NCBI GenBank assembly: GCA_030433335.1
Contig: JAUILL010000017.1
Coordinates: 1-64,000, forward strand
Length of the DNA: 64,000 nucleotides
Reading direction: 5' to 3'
DNA from: Alphaproteobacteria bacterium
Lineage (GTDB): Bacteria > Pseudomonadota > Alphaproteobacteria > Rhodobacterales > Rhodobacteraceae
Part shown: positions 16,401-24,564 of the stretch, in pieces
Layout of the letters: each line of letters begins with the position of its first letter
How positions within the stretch are numbered: position 1 is the first letter of the stretch
Translations under genes and position numbers: made by a program
The notes under the pieces: model-generated
The model's input: the letters and a program-made list of their open reading frames with translations, nothing else
What the model was told of the DNA's origin: nothing
The model's database searches: none

Positions 16401-17983
16401 CTCTGGCAATTCCGGCCGGGATCGCAGCTGGCACATATGCGGTAACCTATGAAATCTGCGAGGTTTTGAACCCGACCAACTGCGACCGTGCCACGGCGCA
16501 GGTCCGTGTTGCGGAACCGGATCTACTGGCCCTTGTCAAAGAAGACCTGACCAAGGTGCTGAATGAAGATCGGGCTGCAACGATTATGCAGCAAGGTGCC
16601 CGCATGCAGGGCTACGCTGCCGACGGTTTGCAGCGCCTGAAATCGCGGACAGCAACCGCCTGCCAAGAGGCCGTTAACGTCGAGGCCGAGAAGATCCTTT
16701 TTGACACCGACCGCGCTGTGATCAAACCAGAGAGCGATCCGACACTCGATCAGATCGCGACAATTCTGGGCACCTGCAAAGGGGTTGCCTTCGAAATTGC
16801 GGGGCACACAGATAGCGATGCATCGGTGGACTACAATGTGGGCCTGAGTCAGCGACGTGCCGCAGCGGTTTTGGCCGCATTGCGGGCTCGTGGTGTGGAC
16901 ACAGACGGCTTTGTGGCCCGTGCCTATGGAGAGAGCAGCCCTGCAACGTCGAACGCCACCGCTGCCGGTAAAGCCGAGAACCGCCGCGTCGAATTCCGGA
17001 TGCTGGACGAGGTTCCCTTGGTGACCACTTGCCAGGATGGCGGGATCCTGCGGCGCCGCATCGACGGGAATGCAGACGATGACAGTGCGCAATTCGACGG
17101 CGGGTTTTTTCGCGAAACCTATGACTGTGTGCGCGAGGAATGGACGATCGTTGATAGCGCTCTCAGCTTCTATGAAAGCGATGATGGGCAATTGCAACGC
17201 CAGCTCAATCTGTCTTTCCGTCGGGAGCGGTTCGGTGACGAAGATAGTTTGCGTGGGTGGTTCTTTGGCGTCTATGGCAGCCAGAACGACATCAGCAGCC
17301 TTGCCGAAGGCGAGATCGCAGGCTTTGGTGTGAATGGCGGCATTTACGGTGCAGACCAGCTGAGCAGCGGCCTCTATCTCGATTACTATCTGGGTGCGGC
17401 TGCGGGACGTCACGAGTTCGATCTGGCCTTTGATCGATCCATTGGTACCATTGATGCAGATGGCCACTATACCTACTTCGCGGGCTTTGCCGGGATTGCC
17501 ATCTCCGGAGATCTGGATTTCGGTGAAGTGACGGTGACGCCTCGAGCAGGGCTCGAATATGCCTACTCTCCGGAAGCAGATGTGGAGGTCACGCTAAGCT
17601 TGGACGACATCACCCAATATGGCGAGTTCAGCCTGAGTGAGATTTCGGGCGGCCGTGCTTTCATCGAGCTGCGTCACGAGTGGAGCGTTTGGGAAGGCCT
17701 CGGCAAGTTCGCCTTAGCGCCGCGAGTGGCCTGCTATGAACCGCTCTTCGGAGAATCATTGGGATGTACCTACGGCGGCTATATCGAGATCGAACAAGCC
17801 GATACAGAGAGCCCGCTTTCTTATTACGCGCGGCTGGACCTGGAGCGTGGCAAGACATTCCGGACAGGGGCGTTCACAGCAGGGATTACCCACCGCATGC
17901 GCCAAACCATCCTCCGCGCCGACGCGACGGTTGATGCCGAGGGGCAGACAACAATCGGGAGTACAGTTGAGTTGAATTTCTGA
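13484..17983 (+). CDS. Giant repeat surface protein with internal OmpA domain and C-terminal beta-barrel
   Basis: This 1499-residue protein has a signal peptide at residues 1-24 (ends FGVSAGFAQ) and then an N-terminal beta domain of about 200 residues with Cys pairs. A Calx-beta-like domain follows (about 220-330, GGTATEGDDFTY), then six tandem 114-residue Ig-like repeats (about 338-1008), an OmpA-type domain (about 1070-1175: LFDTDRAVIKP, AGHTDSD, LSQRRAAAVL, ENRRVEF) and a barrel-like tail (about 1237-1499) that ends in Phe. The first four repeats are nearly identical; two later ones have diverged. It probably displays the repeats outside the cell and is anchored by the barrel. An adhesin role is likely. 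Finding an OmpA domain before the barrel is odd. The start has only a weak ribosome-binding site. Confidence 0.85.
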   Translation: MFRFILSVLISFHVLVFGVSAGFAQRALVNGSFEENAPALNGSNQYSVSCTGTPRVVTTGPWGAYVAAADIPGWTTTADFDATGCGYSGDVMEFSRKNGGIAQDGDHYIELNSTIPAGVSQEVCVRNGEPIGYSFWHKSSATTNGIDEIVEMVVGGVVIATHQATDSWTEVSGVETYTGASGLVNFRFRSTSPPLGSGYVLEGNLLDNVSLSFVPTVQYNTGVWSASESTASPTGPSVLVSGEVPAGGLSIPITIVGGTATEGDDFTYTDTISVPAGSYSDTPFAIDFTLVSDAVSEGSETIIFGIGDMGTAAVVGVEDCTGTPVETATFTIADVAPTLDAVEDTPAAVNGALGGTIPNVVANDTLGGVADPAIGTEVSLTVSGTAQDGVTALGLDVAPSAGGITLDPATGEVVVAAGTTAGTYLFTYEICEVLNPANCDTAVVTIVTDPQAAVAVDDTPAAVDGSAGATIPNVVANDTLGGVADPEIGTDVTVAVSGTAQDGTTILGLDVVPAAGGITLDPTTGEVIVAPGTTAGTYLFTYEICEVLNPANCDTAVVTVVTDPQAAVAVDDTPAAVDGAAGATIPNVVANDTLGGVADPEIGTDVTVAVSGTAQDGTTVLGLDVVPAAGGITLDPTTGEVIVAAGTTAGTYLFTYEICEVLNPANCDTAVVTIVTGPQAAVAVDDTPAAVDGSAGATIPNVVANDTLGGVADPEIGTDVTVAVSGTAQDGTTVLGLDVVPAAGGITLDPATGEVIVFAGTTPGTYLFTYEICEVLNPTNCDTAVVTIAVAASPSATIEAVDDIPPAISGSDGATISNVLANDVLDGTTGPTIATDVVVYNSGSSQNGTTSIGLDVVPAQGSITFDASTGDITVASGTSAGIYVYTYEICEVQDPTNCDSAAVTIRINPAAIDAVDDDFTASEGSSAVAGSAGPVLANDTIDGIAVPTDGSLTTIALIDDGGMDGATLGTDGALAIPAGIAAGTYAVTYEICEVLNPTNCDRATAQVRVAEPDLLALVKEDLTKVLNEDRAATIMQQGARMQGYAADGLQRLKSRTATACQEAVNVEAEKILFDTDRAVIKPESDPTLDQIATILGTCKGVAFEIAGHTDSDASVDYNVGLSQRRAAAVLAALRARGVDTDGFVARAYGESSPATSNATAAGKAENRRVEFRMLDEVPLVTTCQDGGILRRRIDGNADDDSAQFDGGFFRETYDCVREEWTIVDSALSFYESDDGQLQRQLNLSFRRERFGDEDSLRGWFFGVYGSQNDISSLAEGEIAGFGVNGGIYGADQLSSGLYLDYYLGAAAGRHEFDLAFDRSIGTIDADGHYTYFAGFAGIAISGDLDFGEVTVTPRAGLEYAYSPEADVEVTLSLDDITQYGEFSLSEISGGRAFIELRHEWSVWEGLGKFALAPRVACYEPLFGESLGCTYGGYIEIEQADTESPLSYYARLDLERGKTFRTGAFTAGITHRMRQTILRADATVDAEGQTTIGSTVELNF
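14496..15863 (+). repeat. Four tandem 342-bp near-identical coding repeats
   Basis: Matching positions recur every 342 bp: the segment encoding TIPNVVANDTLGG starts at 14549, 14891, 15233 and 15575. Units 2-4 are almost identical in DNA, including synonymous positions, which points to recent duplication or gene conversion. Unit 1 and two further units (about 15864-16510) are more diverged. The 342-bp unit keeps the frame, so copy-number change would alter protein length without breaking it. Confidence 0.9.
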
Positions 17984-18029
17984 GAATTGTTTGGATGAAT
18001 TGATACAGGTTGGCCACGCTCAAGCCTTC

Positions 18030-18807
18030 GGGTCAGGAAACATAGCCGACAGATGACGATCCCTGCAAGCGGGGTTACCGAGACGAAGACCTTTGGACAT
18101 CTGACTTATCTGGTCGCCACGCGTCGCCAGTCTTTCAGCATGCCCAACATTACCTCAGTACCATTGCGCCGCTTGTATCGGCTCTTGTCGTACTTCACGG
18201 CTTTCTTGCGGCACTTTCGACCGGGGATGCACGGGCAAATCCCTCGGTCTTTCAATGCTTCCCTGAACCAGTCGACGTCATAGCCACGATCCCCGAGCGC
18301 CCAGTCGACTTTTGGTAAACTCCTGAGCAACGCCCGTGCACCGATGTAACCGCTGACCCGACCGGCGCTGACGAACAGGCCAAGTGGCCGCTGCCACCTT
18401 TGGCTGTTGCAGAAGGTAAGCAATTTGGTCCCTCTCGGGCCACTGCTGCTCAATGCCCTGCCAGGCAACAGTTTATACCGCCTTTGGTTCGTCCGATCAA
18501 GCGGCCGCGCCCTCCTTTTTCAGCCATGCTGGTAGTGGTCCGGCGCACCTTCAGATAGGTGGCGTCAATCATGATCATCTGCCTTACAACGTCTCAGCGG
18601 CCAAGCCGGCGCATGATCTGCGCCAAGATGCCCTGATCACTTCCCCGCTTCCAACGGCTATTGAGCGTCTTGAGCGAGCCGTATTCAGCGGGTGCGTGAC
18701 GCCAACGCCCCTTTGCGATTGATAAAGATAATGCCGATCAGCACGCACCTATCATCGACGCGCGGTTTGCCCTGCGACTTTGGAAAATAGGGCTCAAGAC
18801 GAGCCAT
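18030..18807 (-). pseudogene. Dead IS5-family transposase
   Basis: The minus strand encodes a recognisable IS5-type transposase from MARLEPYFPKSQGKPRVDD at 18807 to a C-terminal region containing ALGDRGYDVDWF and CIPGRKCRKKAVKYDKSRYKRRN, with GMLKDWRRVATR near the end. A stop codon replaces the Tyr normally following VATR, and homology continues beyond it (RCPKVF). The middle is frameshifted, and a roughly 41-bp foreign palindromic segment interrupts the frame at about 18430-18469. It is clearly nonfunctional. Exact IS ends and target duplication were not resolved. Confidence 0.85.
18430..18469. repeat. Short palindromic element inserted in the IS5 pseudogene
   Basis: The segment begins CCCTCTCGGGCCACTG and ends AATGCCCTGCCAGGCAAC. 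It closely matches the element at 19656-19699 and interrupts otherwise continuous transposase homology. It has two small hairpin-forming halves. Confidence 0.65.
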
Positions 18808-19009
18808 ATACGTACCTGTCAGCCCAAAAAGATCAGACGTGTTCACCGCTCAATTTTCGAACAGTGAATCATGCGGCGCGACCGAAATCAATGCATCCTG
18901 ACCCTTGTCGCATGACCACGCTTCTTAGCCTGTCGGCACCGCCTCTCCTTCATTGTCTCGAACAGTTGCCAGCGGCCCTCGTGGGACCGCGTATCAGAAG
19001 GAGGAGAGC

Positions 19010-19842
19010 ATGGAGAAGGTAACACACGGTCGGATCATCGGGATAGATGTGAGCCGGGACTGGCTCGATATTCACTGCCTTCCGGACGGTCAGCGTCATC
19101 GCATCCCCAATACCGAAGATGGCCATGTCGCGGTGTCCGATCTCGCTCATGACCAGAGAGCCGTCGTCTGTTTCGAAGCGACGGGCGGGCAGGAATGGCG
19201 GCTCTGGCTCCATCTGGAGGATGCAGGCGTCGAAACCCGCCAAGTGCCGCCAGCCCAAGTCAAGGCCTTCGCGCGCAGCCTTGGAACCCGCGCCAAGACC
19301 GACAGGATCGATGCCGAACTTATAGCGCGCTTCCTGGTCTTCAGGCCCGAGGCGGGACGAACACTTCCCGCGAAACATCTACGTCTTCTCAGGGCCTTAA
19401 CCACCAGGCGGGCACAGGTGGTTGAGATGCCAAAGCGGCTTCTGGCTCAGATCCGGGCGCATCAGAAATCGGGACTGCGGAGCTGTTTGAGGATATCGAT
19501 GTGGAGCTGAAAGAGCGGTTGGATGTCGTGATCGCCGAGCTGGAAAGCCGAATTTCAGGGCTTCTCGGTCGCGAAAGGCGTCTTGCGGACACCGCGCGGA
19601 TCCTTCGTTCCGTTCCCGGAATCGGGCCGGTCGCCAGTTCGATGCTGATCGCCGACCCTCTCGGGCCATTGCGTGCCGCAATGCCCTGCCGGGCAATGAC
19701 TTCCCGAACTCGGCGCGATCACCGGCGAACAAGCTGCAGCGCTGACCGGTCTGGCGCCTGTGGCGCGCTTAAATGCCACGGTCCGATTGCTGAGCGCTGC
19801 GCTCATGCCGTCGTTCGACATCACGAGAAACGCAATCCGTAA
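19010..19842 (+). pseudogene. Dead IS110-family transposase
   Basis: A GGAGGAG site precedes the ATG. The first part (19010 to about 19473) has the DEDD-type N-terminal domain: IIGIDVSRDWLDIH, VVCFEATGG and AKTDRIDAELIARF. A single-base loss near 19473 shifts the frame; the second part continues as TAELFEDIDVELK, then RSVPGIGPVASSMLIAD. A 43-bp palindromic element then interrupts it near 19656. Homology resumes in another frame as PELGAITGEQAAALTGLAPVAR and then stops, so the C-terminal Ser-containing end is gone. It is inactive. Confidence 0.85.
19656..19699. repeat. Short palindromic element inserted in the IS110 pseudogene
   Basis: CCCTCTCGGGCCATTGCG begins the segment, which contains CATTGCG-TGC-CGCAATG and TGCCC-TGCC-GGGCA hairpins. 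Removing about 43 bp restores the expected transposase reading (LIAD then LPELG). GAC flanks both ends and may be a target duplication. The same element, slightly diverged, interrupts the neighbouring IS5 pseudogene. Confidence 0.65.
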
Positions 19843-19961
19843 GCAACAGTCGTCGGCGGAGCCTCGGCGTAGAACCGATTTCGGCAAAAGAGCCTCACTT
19901 TAATCGGCCGCGCGTTAAGGACAATTACCAGTTATGGGAAAATTGCCTCTTGTGTTTAGTT

Positions 19962-20996
19962 TTAACGTCGTTGGCCCCGCGCATTGGTTCTCTTGTTCCC
20001 GCGCGCTCCAGTAACCACGGGCGTATTCTGAAGGTTCTCTTCGCGCAGCTTGCTCCACCGAGCAAGGCACGCGGGATCCAACGTGCCTGCCTTGACTGCG
20101 GCTTGGACGGCGCAGCCGGGTTCGTGCTGGTGGGTGCAATCGCGAAACCGGCAATCGGGGGCCAGTTCGGTGATCTCGGCAAACAATTCATCAAGGCCGG
20201 TCGAGAGATCACTCACGTGAAGGGTCCGCATTCCGGGAGTGTCGATGACCCATGCACCGCCTTCGATCGTGTGCAATGAGCGGGAGGTCGTGGTGTGCCG
20301 CCCCTTGGCGTCATCTTCGCGGACCCTGCCGGTTGCCTGCGCGTCCTCTTCGGATTTGCGGGCCAGCGTGTTGAGCAGCGTCGACTTGCCCACACCCGAC
20401 GATCCAATCAACGCAACGGTCTGTCCGGCACCACACCAAGGGGCGAGGGCGGCAATTGCATCCTGAGACTTTCCGTTGATCGAGACGACTTTCAACCCCC
20501 TCTGCAACGCTGCGGCAGTGCGTTCGAATGTGGTCACATCGGGGGCCTGGTCCACCTTGGTCAGGACGATGACTGCGCCGGTTCCAGCTTCGTTGGTCAG
20601 GGCCAGATAACGCTCCAGTCGGGCCGGATTGAAATCGTCATTGCAGGAGGTGACGATGAACACCGTATCCACATTGGCCGCGATCAGTTGCAGCTGACGC
20701 GCGCCGACGGTCTGCCTTTGCAGTAGGGAATGACGCTCTAGCAGTCGGGAAATCTGGAAGCCGTCAGGATCGGCCAGAACCCAGTCCCCGAATGCAAAAT
20801 TGGCCGTCGTCATCTCCACAGGCAGGCTAAGCTTGACGCGCCCGCCGACGCGGAATGCTGTCATTGTCGAGCGATGCACAGCCGCGATGCGCATGGGCTC
20901 AAGGCCTGCGTCATCGGGGCCGAGTTGGTTTTGCAGGACAGACGTCCAGCCAAGCCCATGCAACGCTGCGGGGATATGAGTGTCTTGCTTTTCCAC
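19962..20996 (-). CDS. rsgA: RsgA, circularly permuted ribosome-maturation GTPase
   Basis: This 344-residue protein has an OB-fold N-terminus and then GTPase motifs in the permuted order that defines RsgA/YjeQ: G4 LTKVDQ first, then G1 GSSGVGKST, and G3 DTPGM after a threonine-rich switch. The C-terminal zinc motif CRFRDCTHQHEPGC follows. It assists late maturation of the small ribosomal subunit. The start is a GTG shortly after CAGGACG. The nearby dead transposases have not damaged it. It appears monocistronic, with UPF0303 as the upstream neighbour 28 nt away. Confidence 0.95.
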   Translation of the reverse strand: MEKQDTHIPAALHGLGWTSVLQNQLGPDDAGLEPMRIAAVHRSTMTAFRVGGRVKLSLPVEMTTANFAFGDWVLADPDGFQISRLLERHSLLQRQTVGARQLQLIAANVDTVFIVTSCNDDFNPARLERYLALTNEAGTGAVIVLTKVDQAPDVTTFERTAAALQRGLKVVSINGKSQDAIAALAPWCGAGQTVALIGSSGVGKSTLLNTLARKSEEDAQATGRVREDDAKGRHTTTSRSLHTIEGGAWVIDTPGMRTLHVSDLSTGLDELFAEITELAPDCRFRDCTHQHEPGCAVQAAVKAGTLDPACLARWSKLREENLQNTPVVTGARGNKRTNARGQRR

Positions 20997-21023
20997 GACG
21001 TCCTGAATGATCGGATTGGTCGC

Positions 21024-21527
21024 TTAGGGCAAGCGTTTCAGCGCCTCGGTTAGGGCGATTCCGGTCAAGCCAAGATGATCTGCCAGAATGGCCGTGGACA
21101 TCTCGTGGTCTTCAACCGAGGGGAGGCCGGACACACCGATGGCGGCGATGACACCGACACCTTTGACAGTGATCGGAAAGCCGCCGCCGTGGATGACGAA
21201 ATCGCTGTAGGGCAGGCCAACATCCGGCCACTGTTCGCGCCCTTCGAGCCCGTATTCCAGACCGGCCCGCATGGACGATTTGAAGGTCCGCAGAACAGTG
21301 TTGCCCTTTCGGCGGCCCCAATCTTCGTTCTCGGGCGTGGCACCGGAGAGGGTGGTGAAAAAGTAGCGGCGGGCGGCAGATTTGATTTCGATCGAGACCG
21401 GCGCGGCAGAGGCCACAGCGTGTTCGCGCAGTGCCGAGCCGAGGGTAAAGGCCAGATCTTCGTCAAAATATTCCAGCACAAGCCGGCGTTCCTGCTCGGC
21501 GATGGCGTCCACTAATTCTTGCGTCAT
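21024..21527 (-). CDS. UPF0303/haem-degrading-domain-like protein
   Basis: This 167-residue protein matches the UPF0303 family (related to YBR137W/HbpS-like domains). Landmarks are IEIKSAARRYFF, GRRKGNTVLRTFKSSMR, DFVIHGGGFPITVKGVGVIAAIGVSGLP and DHEM in the C-terminal half. The start at 21527 was chosen because AGGAG precedes it and the longer version adds an untypical N-terminus. The family's biochemical role is not firmly known; some relatives bind haem or degradation products. It lies just upstream of rsgA on the same strand. Confidence 0.85.
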   Translation of the reverse strand: MTQELVDAIAEQERRLVLEYFDEDLAFTLGSALREHAVASAAPVSIEIKSAARRYFFTTLSGATPENEDWGRRKGNTVLRTFKSSMRAGLEYGLEGREQWPDVGLPYSDFVIHGGGFPITVKGVGVIAAIGVSGLPSVEDHEMSTAILADHLGLTGIALTEALKRLP

Positions 21528-21888
21528 AGAATTCTCTCCTCCTGCTGGACAGGCCAGAGCGTTTCGCCCCGCATATTTGTCCGAATTTTCAGAGCGTATG
21601 GCACGGCACGCAGAGGCACCAGCGATCACCACGCTCCTTTGCGTTGGTGAGTGTCGTTTGTCTCAATTCGTTTCAAAAACGCTTAAATGCGGCAGTCACT
21701 GAGGTCGCGACGCGGCGCTGCCATGAGTAAATTGCAGCACGGCGAAGAAGGGCGAAGAAGATTGAGGGCGAGGGATATTCAGTTGCCCCTGTCTGTAGCG
21801 GAGCGGCTGTGTGACAGGGGTGTGTGATACGAATGCCAAATCTGGGTCACGGCTAAACCGTATCGGAACAAAATGTTACGGAAGTTTA
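21528..21888. other. 361-bp gene-free stretch
   Basis: Between the UPF0303 gene and tRNA-Gln I found no reading frame with gene-like features. The region presumably carries the UPF0303 promoter and the 3' trailer of the minus-strand tRNA. No T-tract hairpin stood out. Confidence 0.5.
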
Positions 21889-21963
21889 TGGCTGGGGTGG
21901 TAGGATTCGAACCTACGGTGCGCGGTACCAAAAACCGGTGCCTTACCACTTGGCTACACCCCA
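21889..21963 (-). tRNA. tRNA-Gln (anticodon TTG)
   Basis: Read on the minus strand, this is a 75-nt cloverleaf. It has a 7-bp acceptor (TGGGGTG pairing with CACCCCA), a D-arm GCCAAGTGGTAAGGC, an anticodon loop TTTTGGT giving TTG, a T-arm with GGTTCGAATCC, and an encoded CCA end. The first anticodon-stem pair is a C-C mismatch, which is unusual but tolerated in some tRNAs. Confidence 0.95.
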
Positions 21964-22050
21964 GTAGCAGTGTGTGGCGGTGTTTACTCAAAGCGGTTGG
22001 GGGCCGCAAGGGGGGTGACGAAAAAAAATCACCCCGCATTCAAATTTTTC

Positions 22051-22584
22051 TCAGTCAAAGACTTCGTGGGCTTTGACGCCCCAGATTCCGGTCTTTGGAG
22101 TCCAGCCGCGGTAGTTTTCGACGCGGAGTTCGCACCAGGTCGGGATGCATTCGACGATTTGGGCAATGACCCCTTTTTCAAGGCGCACCACTTCTGTCGA
22201 CCGCAGGTCGGGCGAGGAGAAGAGGCTGATTTGGTCTTCGTCAACCAACGCTGTGCGTCGACCAGAAAGGAGCGCGTAATGGATCCAGCCGCCTGCGCCA
22301 TCGTGATCGCGGATGCGGCGCCAGTGGCCATATTCGGCTGTGACTTCGACCGGCAGGTCTTTGCGTTTGAATTCCCAGTCCACACGGTGGGTTTGGCTGG
22401 GGCCGCGGCGCACGTTTGCTTTGGACGACTTGATCGACACAAAACGGGGCAGGGGCAGGTTGGTGACGGGGCCTCTTGTCTCTTTGTCCGGCGCGGGTTG
22501 GGCGTCTTGGGCGGAAAGAGGGGCGTTTGTCAGGAGAGCGGCGATCAGAGCCGCACCAAGGATGGGAAATCCGCGAAAGGTCAT
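22051..22584 (-). CDS. Exported SH3-like domain protein
   Basis: This 177-residue protein has a signal peptide (GFPILGAALIAALLTNAPLSAQ) and two bacterial SH3-like repeats: KANVRRGPSQTHRVDWEF followed by the short second unit SSPDLRSTEVVRLEKGVIAQIVEC. Such proteins often bind peptidoglycan or modulate cell-wall enzymes. Start choice: 22584 gives the signal peptide at the N-terminus; the longer reading would run into the divergent dehydrogenase promoter. The gene diverges from that dehydrogenase with about 98 bp between starts. Confidence 0.85.
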   Translation of the reverse strand: MTFRGFPILGAALIAALLTNAPLSAQDAQPAPDKETRGPVTNLPLPRFVSIKSSKANVRRGPSQTHRVDWEFKRKDLPVEVTAEYGHWRRIRDHDGAGGWIHYALLSGRRTALVDEDQISLFSSPDLRSTEVVRLEKGVIAQIVECIPTWCELRVENYRGWTPKTGIWGVKAHEVFD

Positions 22585-22682
22585 CTGCTCTTTGTCTTTT
22601 TTCAGTGGGGTTCTTGTGCTGGCCCGTGTCATGGGACACTCTGCCAGCAACAGCGCGATATGGAAAGATGCGGAGGTTCCGA

Positions 22683-23669
22683 ATGCCATCAGAGCGTTTG
22701 AAAGTTGTTGTGACGCGACGTCTGCCAGAAGCAGTCGAAACGCGGATGAAAGAACTTTTCAATGTAACTTTGCGTGAGAATGACCAGCGCATGAGTCGTG
22801 ACGAATTGGTTGCGGCCATGAAAGACGCGGATGTGCTGGTGCCAACTGTGACCGACATACTGGATTCGTCGGTGATCTCGTCGGCCGGAGATCGGTTAAA
22901 GCTGATCGCGAACTATGGTGCAGGCGTTGACCACATCGATGTGCATACGGCGCGGCAGCGCGGCGTCTTGGTGACCAACACTCCCGGCGTTGTGACCGAA
23001 GACACTGCTGATATGACCATCGCGCTCATTTTGGCAGTGACGCGGCGAATCCCCGAAGGCCTTGCGACTATGCAGTCTGGTGATTGGGGCGGTTGGGCGC
23101 CAACGGCTTTGCTGGGTGGCCGTGTGGGTGGTCGCCGCTTGGGTATTCTGGGCATGGGTCGGATCGGTCAGGCGGTTGCGCGGCGGGCCAAGGCCTTTGG
23201 TATGCAGGTGCACTACCATAACCGCCGCCGTTTGCGTCCCGAGGTCGAGGACGAGCTGGAGGCGACCTATTGGGAGAGCCTCGACCAGATGGTGGCGCGG
23301 ATGGATATCATCTCGATCAATTGTCCGCATACGCCTGCGACGTTCCACCTGATGAACGCGCGGCGTCTGAAGCTGATGAAGCCGAGCGCGGTGATCGTGA
23401 ATACGTCGCGGGGCGAGGTGATCGACGAGAACGCGCTGACCCGAATGCTGCGTGCAGGCGAGATTTCGGGTGCCGGTCTGGATGTCTTCGAGCACGGCCA
23501 TCAGATTAATCCGCGTTTGCGCCAGCTCAACAATGTGGTGCTGCTGCCCCACATGGGGTCGGCGACCATCGAAGGGCGTCTGGAGATGGGCGAGAAGGTT
23601 TTGCTGAACGTCAAAACCTTTGCCGATGGGCATCGTCCACCGGATCTGGTGGTGCCGGCGATGCTTTAA
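22683..23669 (+). CDS. D-2-hydroxyacid dehydrogenase, glyoxylate reductase type
   Basis: This 328-residue NAD(P)-dependent enzyme of the GyaR/SerA-like family reduces glyoxylate or hydroxypyruvate, or oxidises D-2-hydroxyacids. The dinucleotide-binding motif is LGILGMGRIGQAVARRA, followed by the conserved catalytic Arg, Glu and His regions (NTSRGEVIDE, AGLDVFEHG, LLPHMGSA). The HYHNRRRLRPE stretch after the fold suggests NADP preference. GGAGG precedes the ATG. It converges with panB across a strong hairpin. Confidence 0.92.
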   Translation: MPSERLKVVVTRRLPEAVETRMKELFNVTLRENDQRMSRDELVAAMKDADVLVPTVTDILDSSVISSAGDRLKLIANYGAGVDHIDVHTARQRGVLVTNTPGVVTEDTADMTIALILAVTRRIPEGLATMQSGDWGGWAPTALLGGRVGGRRLGILGMGRIGQAVARRAKAFGMQVHYHNRRRLRPEVEDELEATYWESLDQMVARMDIISINCPHTPATFHLMNARRLKLMKPSAVIVNTSRGEVIDENALTRMLRAGEISGAGLDVFEHGHQINPRLRQLNNVVLLPHMGSATIEGRLEMGEKVLLNVKTFADGHRPPDLVVPAML

Positions 23670-23704
23670 GTCGCGGGTCTGCCTGTGGCGGGCGACTGCG
23701 TAAT

Positions 23705-23726
23705 GGGTATTTTGACCAAGAAAGAG
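23705..23726 (+). repeat. Intergenic GTATTT...CAA.A.GAAG-type motif, copy A
   Basis: The sequence reads GGGTATTTTGACCAAGAAAG. It is one of three direct copies in this window, each in the tail region of an intergenic gap and each following GC-rich sequence. See copies at 39776 and 43389. Confidence 0.55.
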
Positions 23727-23744
23727 GGGGCCGCGCTGGCCCCC
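23726..23744. terminator. Bidirectional terminator, 2-hydroxyacid dehydrogenase / panB
   Basis: A 7-bp GC stem (GGGGGCC / GGCCCCC) with a five-base loop is followed by TTGTTCGTTCTT on the plus strand and by CTCTTTCTTGG on the minus strand. It lies between two converging genes. Confidence 0.8.
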
Positions 23745-23754
23745 TTGTTCGTTC

Positions 23755-24564
23755 TTAACGGTAGACTTCGTCTTCGGTCGGGAAGGCGCGGGATTTGACG
23801 TCCGCGGCGTAGTCGCTGACCGCCTGTTCGATCATCGGGCCGAGCTGGCCGTAGACTTTGACGAATTTCGGCGTCCAAGGGTTCAGGCCGAGCATATCTT
23901 CCAGAACCAGAATCTGACCGTCGCATTCAGCGCTGGCACCAATTCCGATCGTGGGGATGTCGATCTGTTTTGTGATCCTTGCCGCCAGTGGTTCGACCAT
24001 GCCTTCGAGGACGACGGCGAATGCGCCTGCTTCGGACACGGCTTTGGCGTCCTCCTCGTGCAGCGGCCAGCTGTCCTCATTGCGGCCTTGGGTTTTGAAG
24101 CCACCAAGGACGTGGCTCGATTGTGGGGTCAGGCCGATATGGGCCATCACAGGGATGCCGCGCTCGGTCAGGAAGCGAATGGTTTCGGCCATGCGCTTGC
24201 CGCCCTCGAGTTTCACCGCGCCGCAGCCGGTTTCCTTCATGATGCGGGCCGCATTGCGGAAGGCGATGTTCGGGCTTTCTTCATAGGTGCCAAAGGGCAT
24301 GTCCACGACGATTAGCGCCTTTTGGGTGCCGCGCACCACAGCTTTGCCGTGCATGATCATCAGGTCGAGCGGGACACCCACGGTCGATTCCATGCCGTGC
24401 ATCACCATACCGAGGCTGTCGCCCACCAGAATGAAATCCGCGTGTTTGTCGACGATTGCGGCGGTGTGCGCGTGATAGCTGGTCAGCGAGACGATGGGCT
24501 CGCCCCCTTTGCGCTGTGCAATCTGGGGGACAGTGGTACGGCGGACCTGTTTCTGTGCGCTCAT
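23755..24564 (-). CDS. panB: PanB, ketopantoate hydroxymethyltransferase
   Basis: This 269-residue enzyme transfers a hydroxymethyl group from methylene-tetrahydrofolate to 2-oxoisovalerate in pantothenate synthesis. Conserved segments are [32 protein letters not shown] at the metal/substrate end and later VKLEGG and AHIGLTPQS, with a C-terminal IPTIGIGAS. It is downstream of panC and overlaps its stop by 4 nt, so the two are co-translated. The usual C-terminal partner panD is not in the window. Confidence 0.97.
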   Translation of the reverse strand: MSAQKQVRRTTVPQIAQRKGGEPIVSLTSYHAHTAAIVDKHADFILVGDSLGMVMHGMESTVGVPLDLMIMHGKAVVRGTQKALIVVDMPFGTYEESPNIAFRNAARIMKETGCGAVKLEGGKRMAETIRFLTERGIPVMAHIGLTPQSSHVLGGFKTQGRNEDSWPLHEEDAKAVSEAGAFAVVLEGMVEPLAARITKQIDIPTIGIGASAECDGQILVLEDMLGLNPWTPKFVKVYGQLGPMIEQAVSDYAADVKSRAFPTEDEVYR

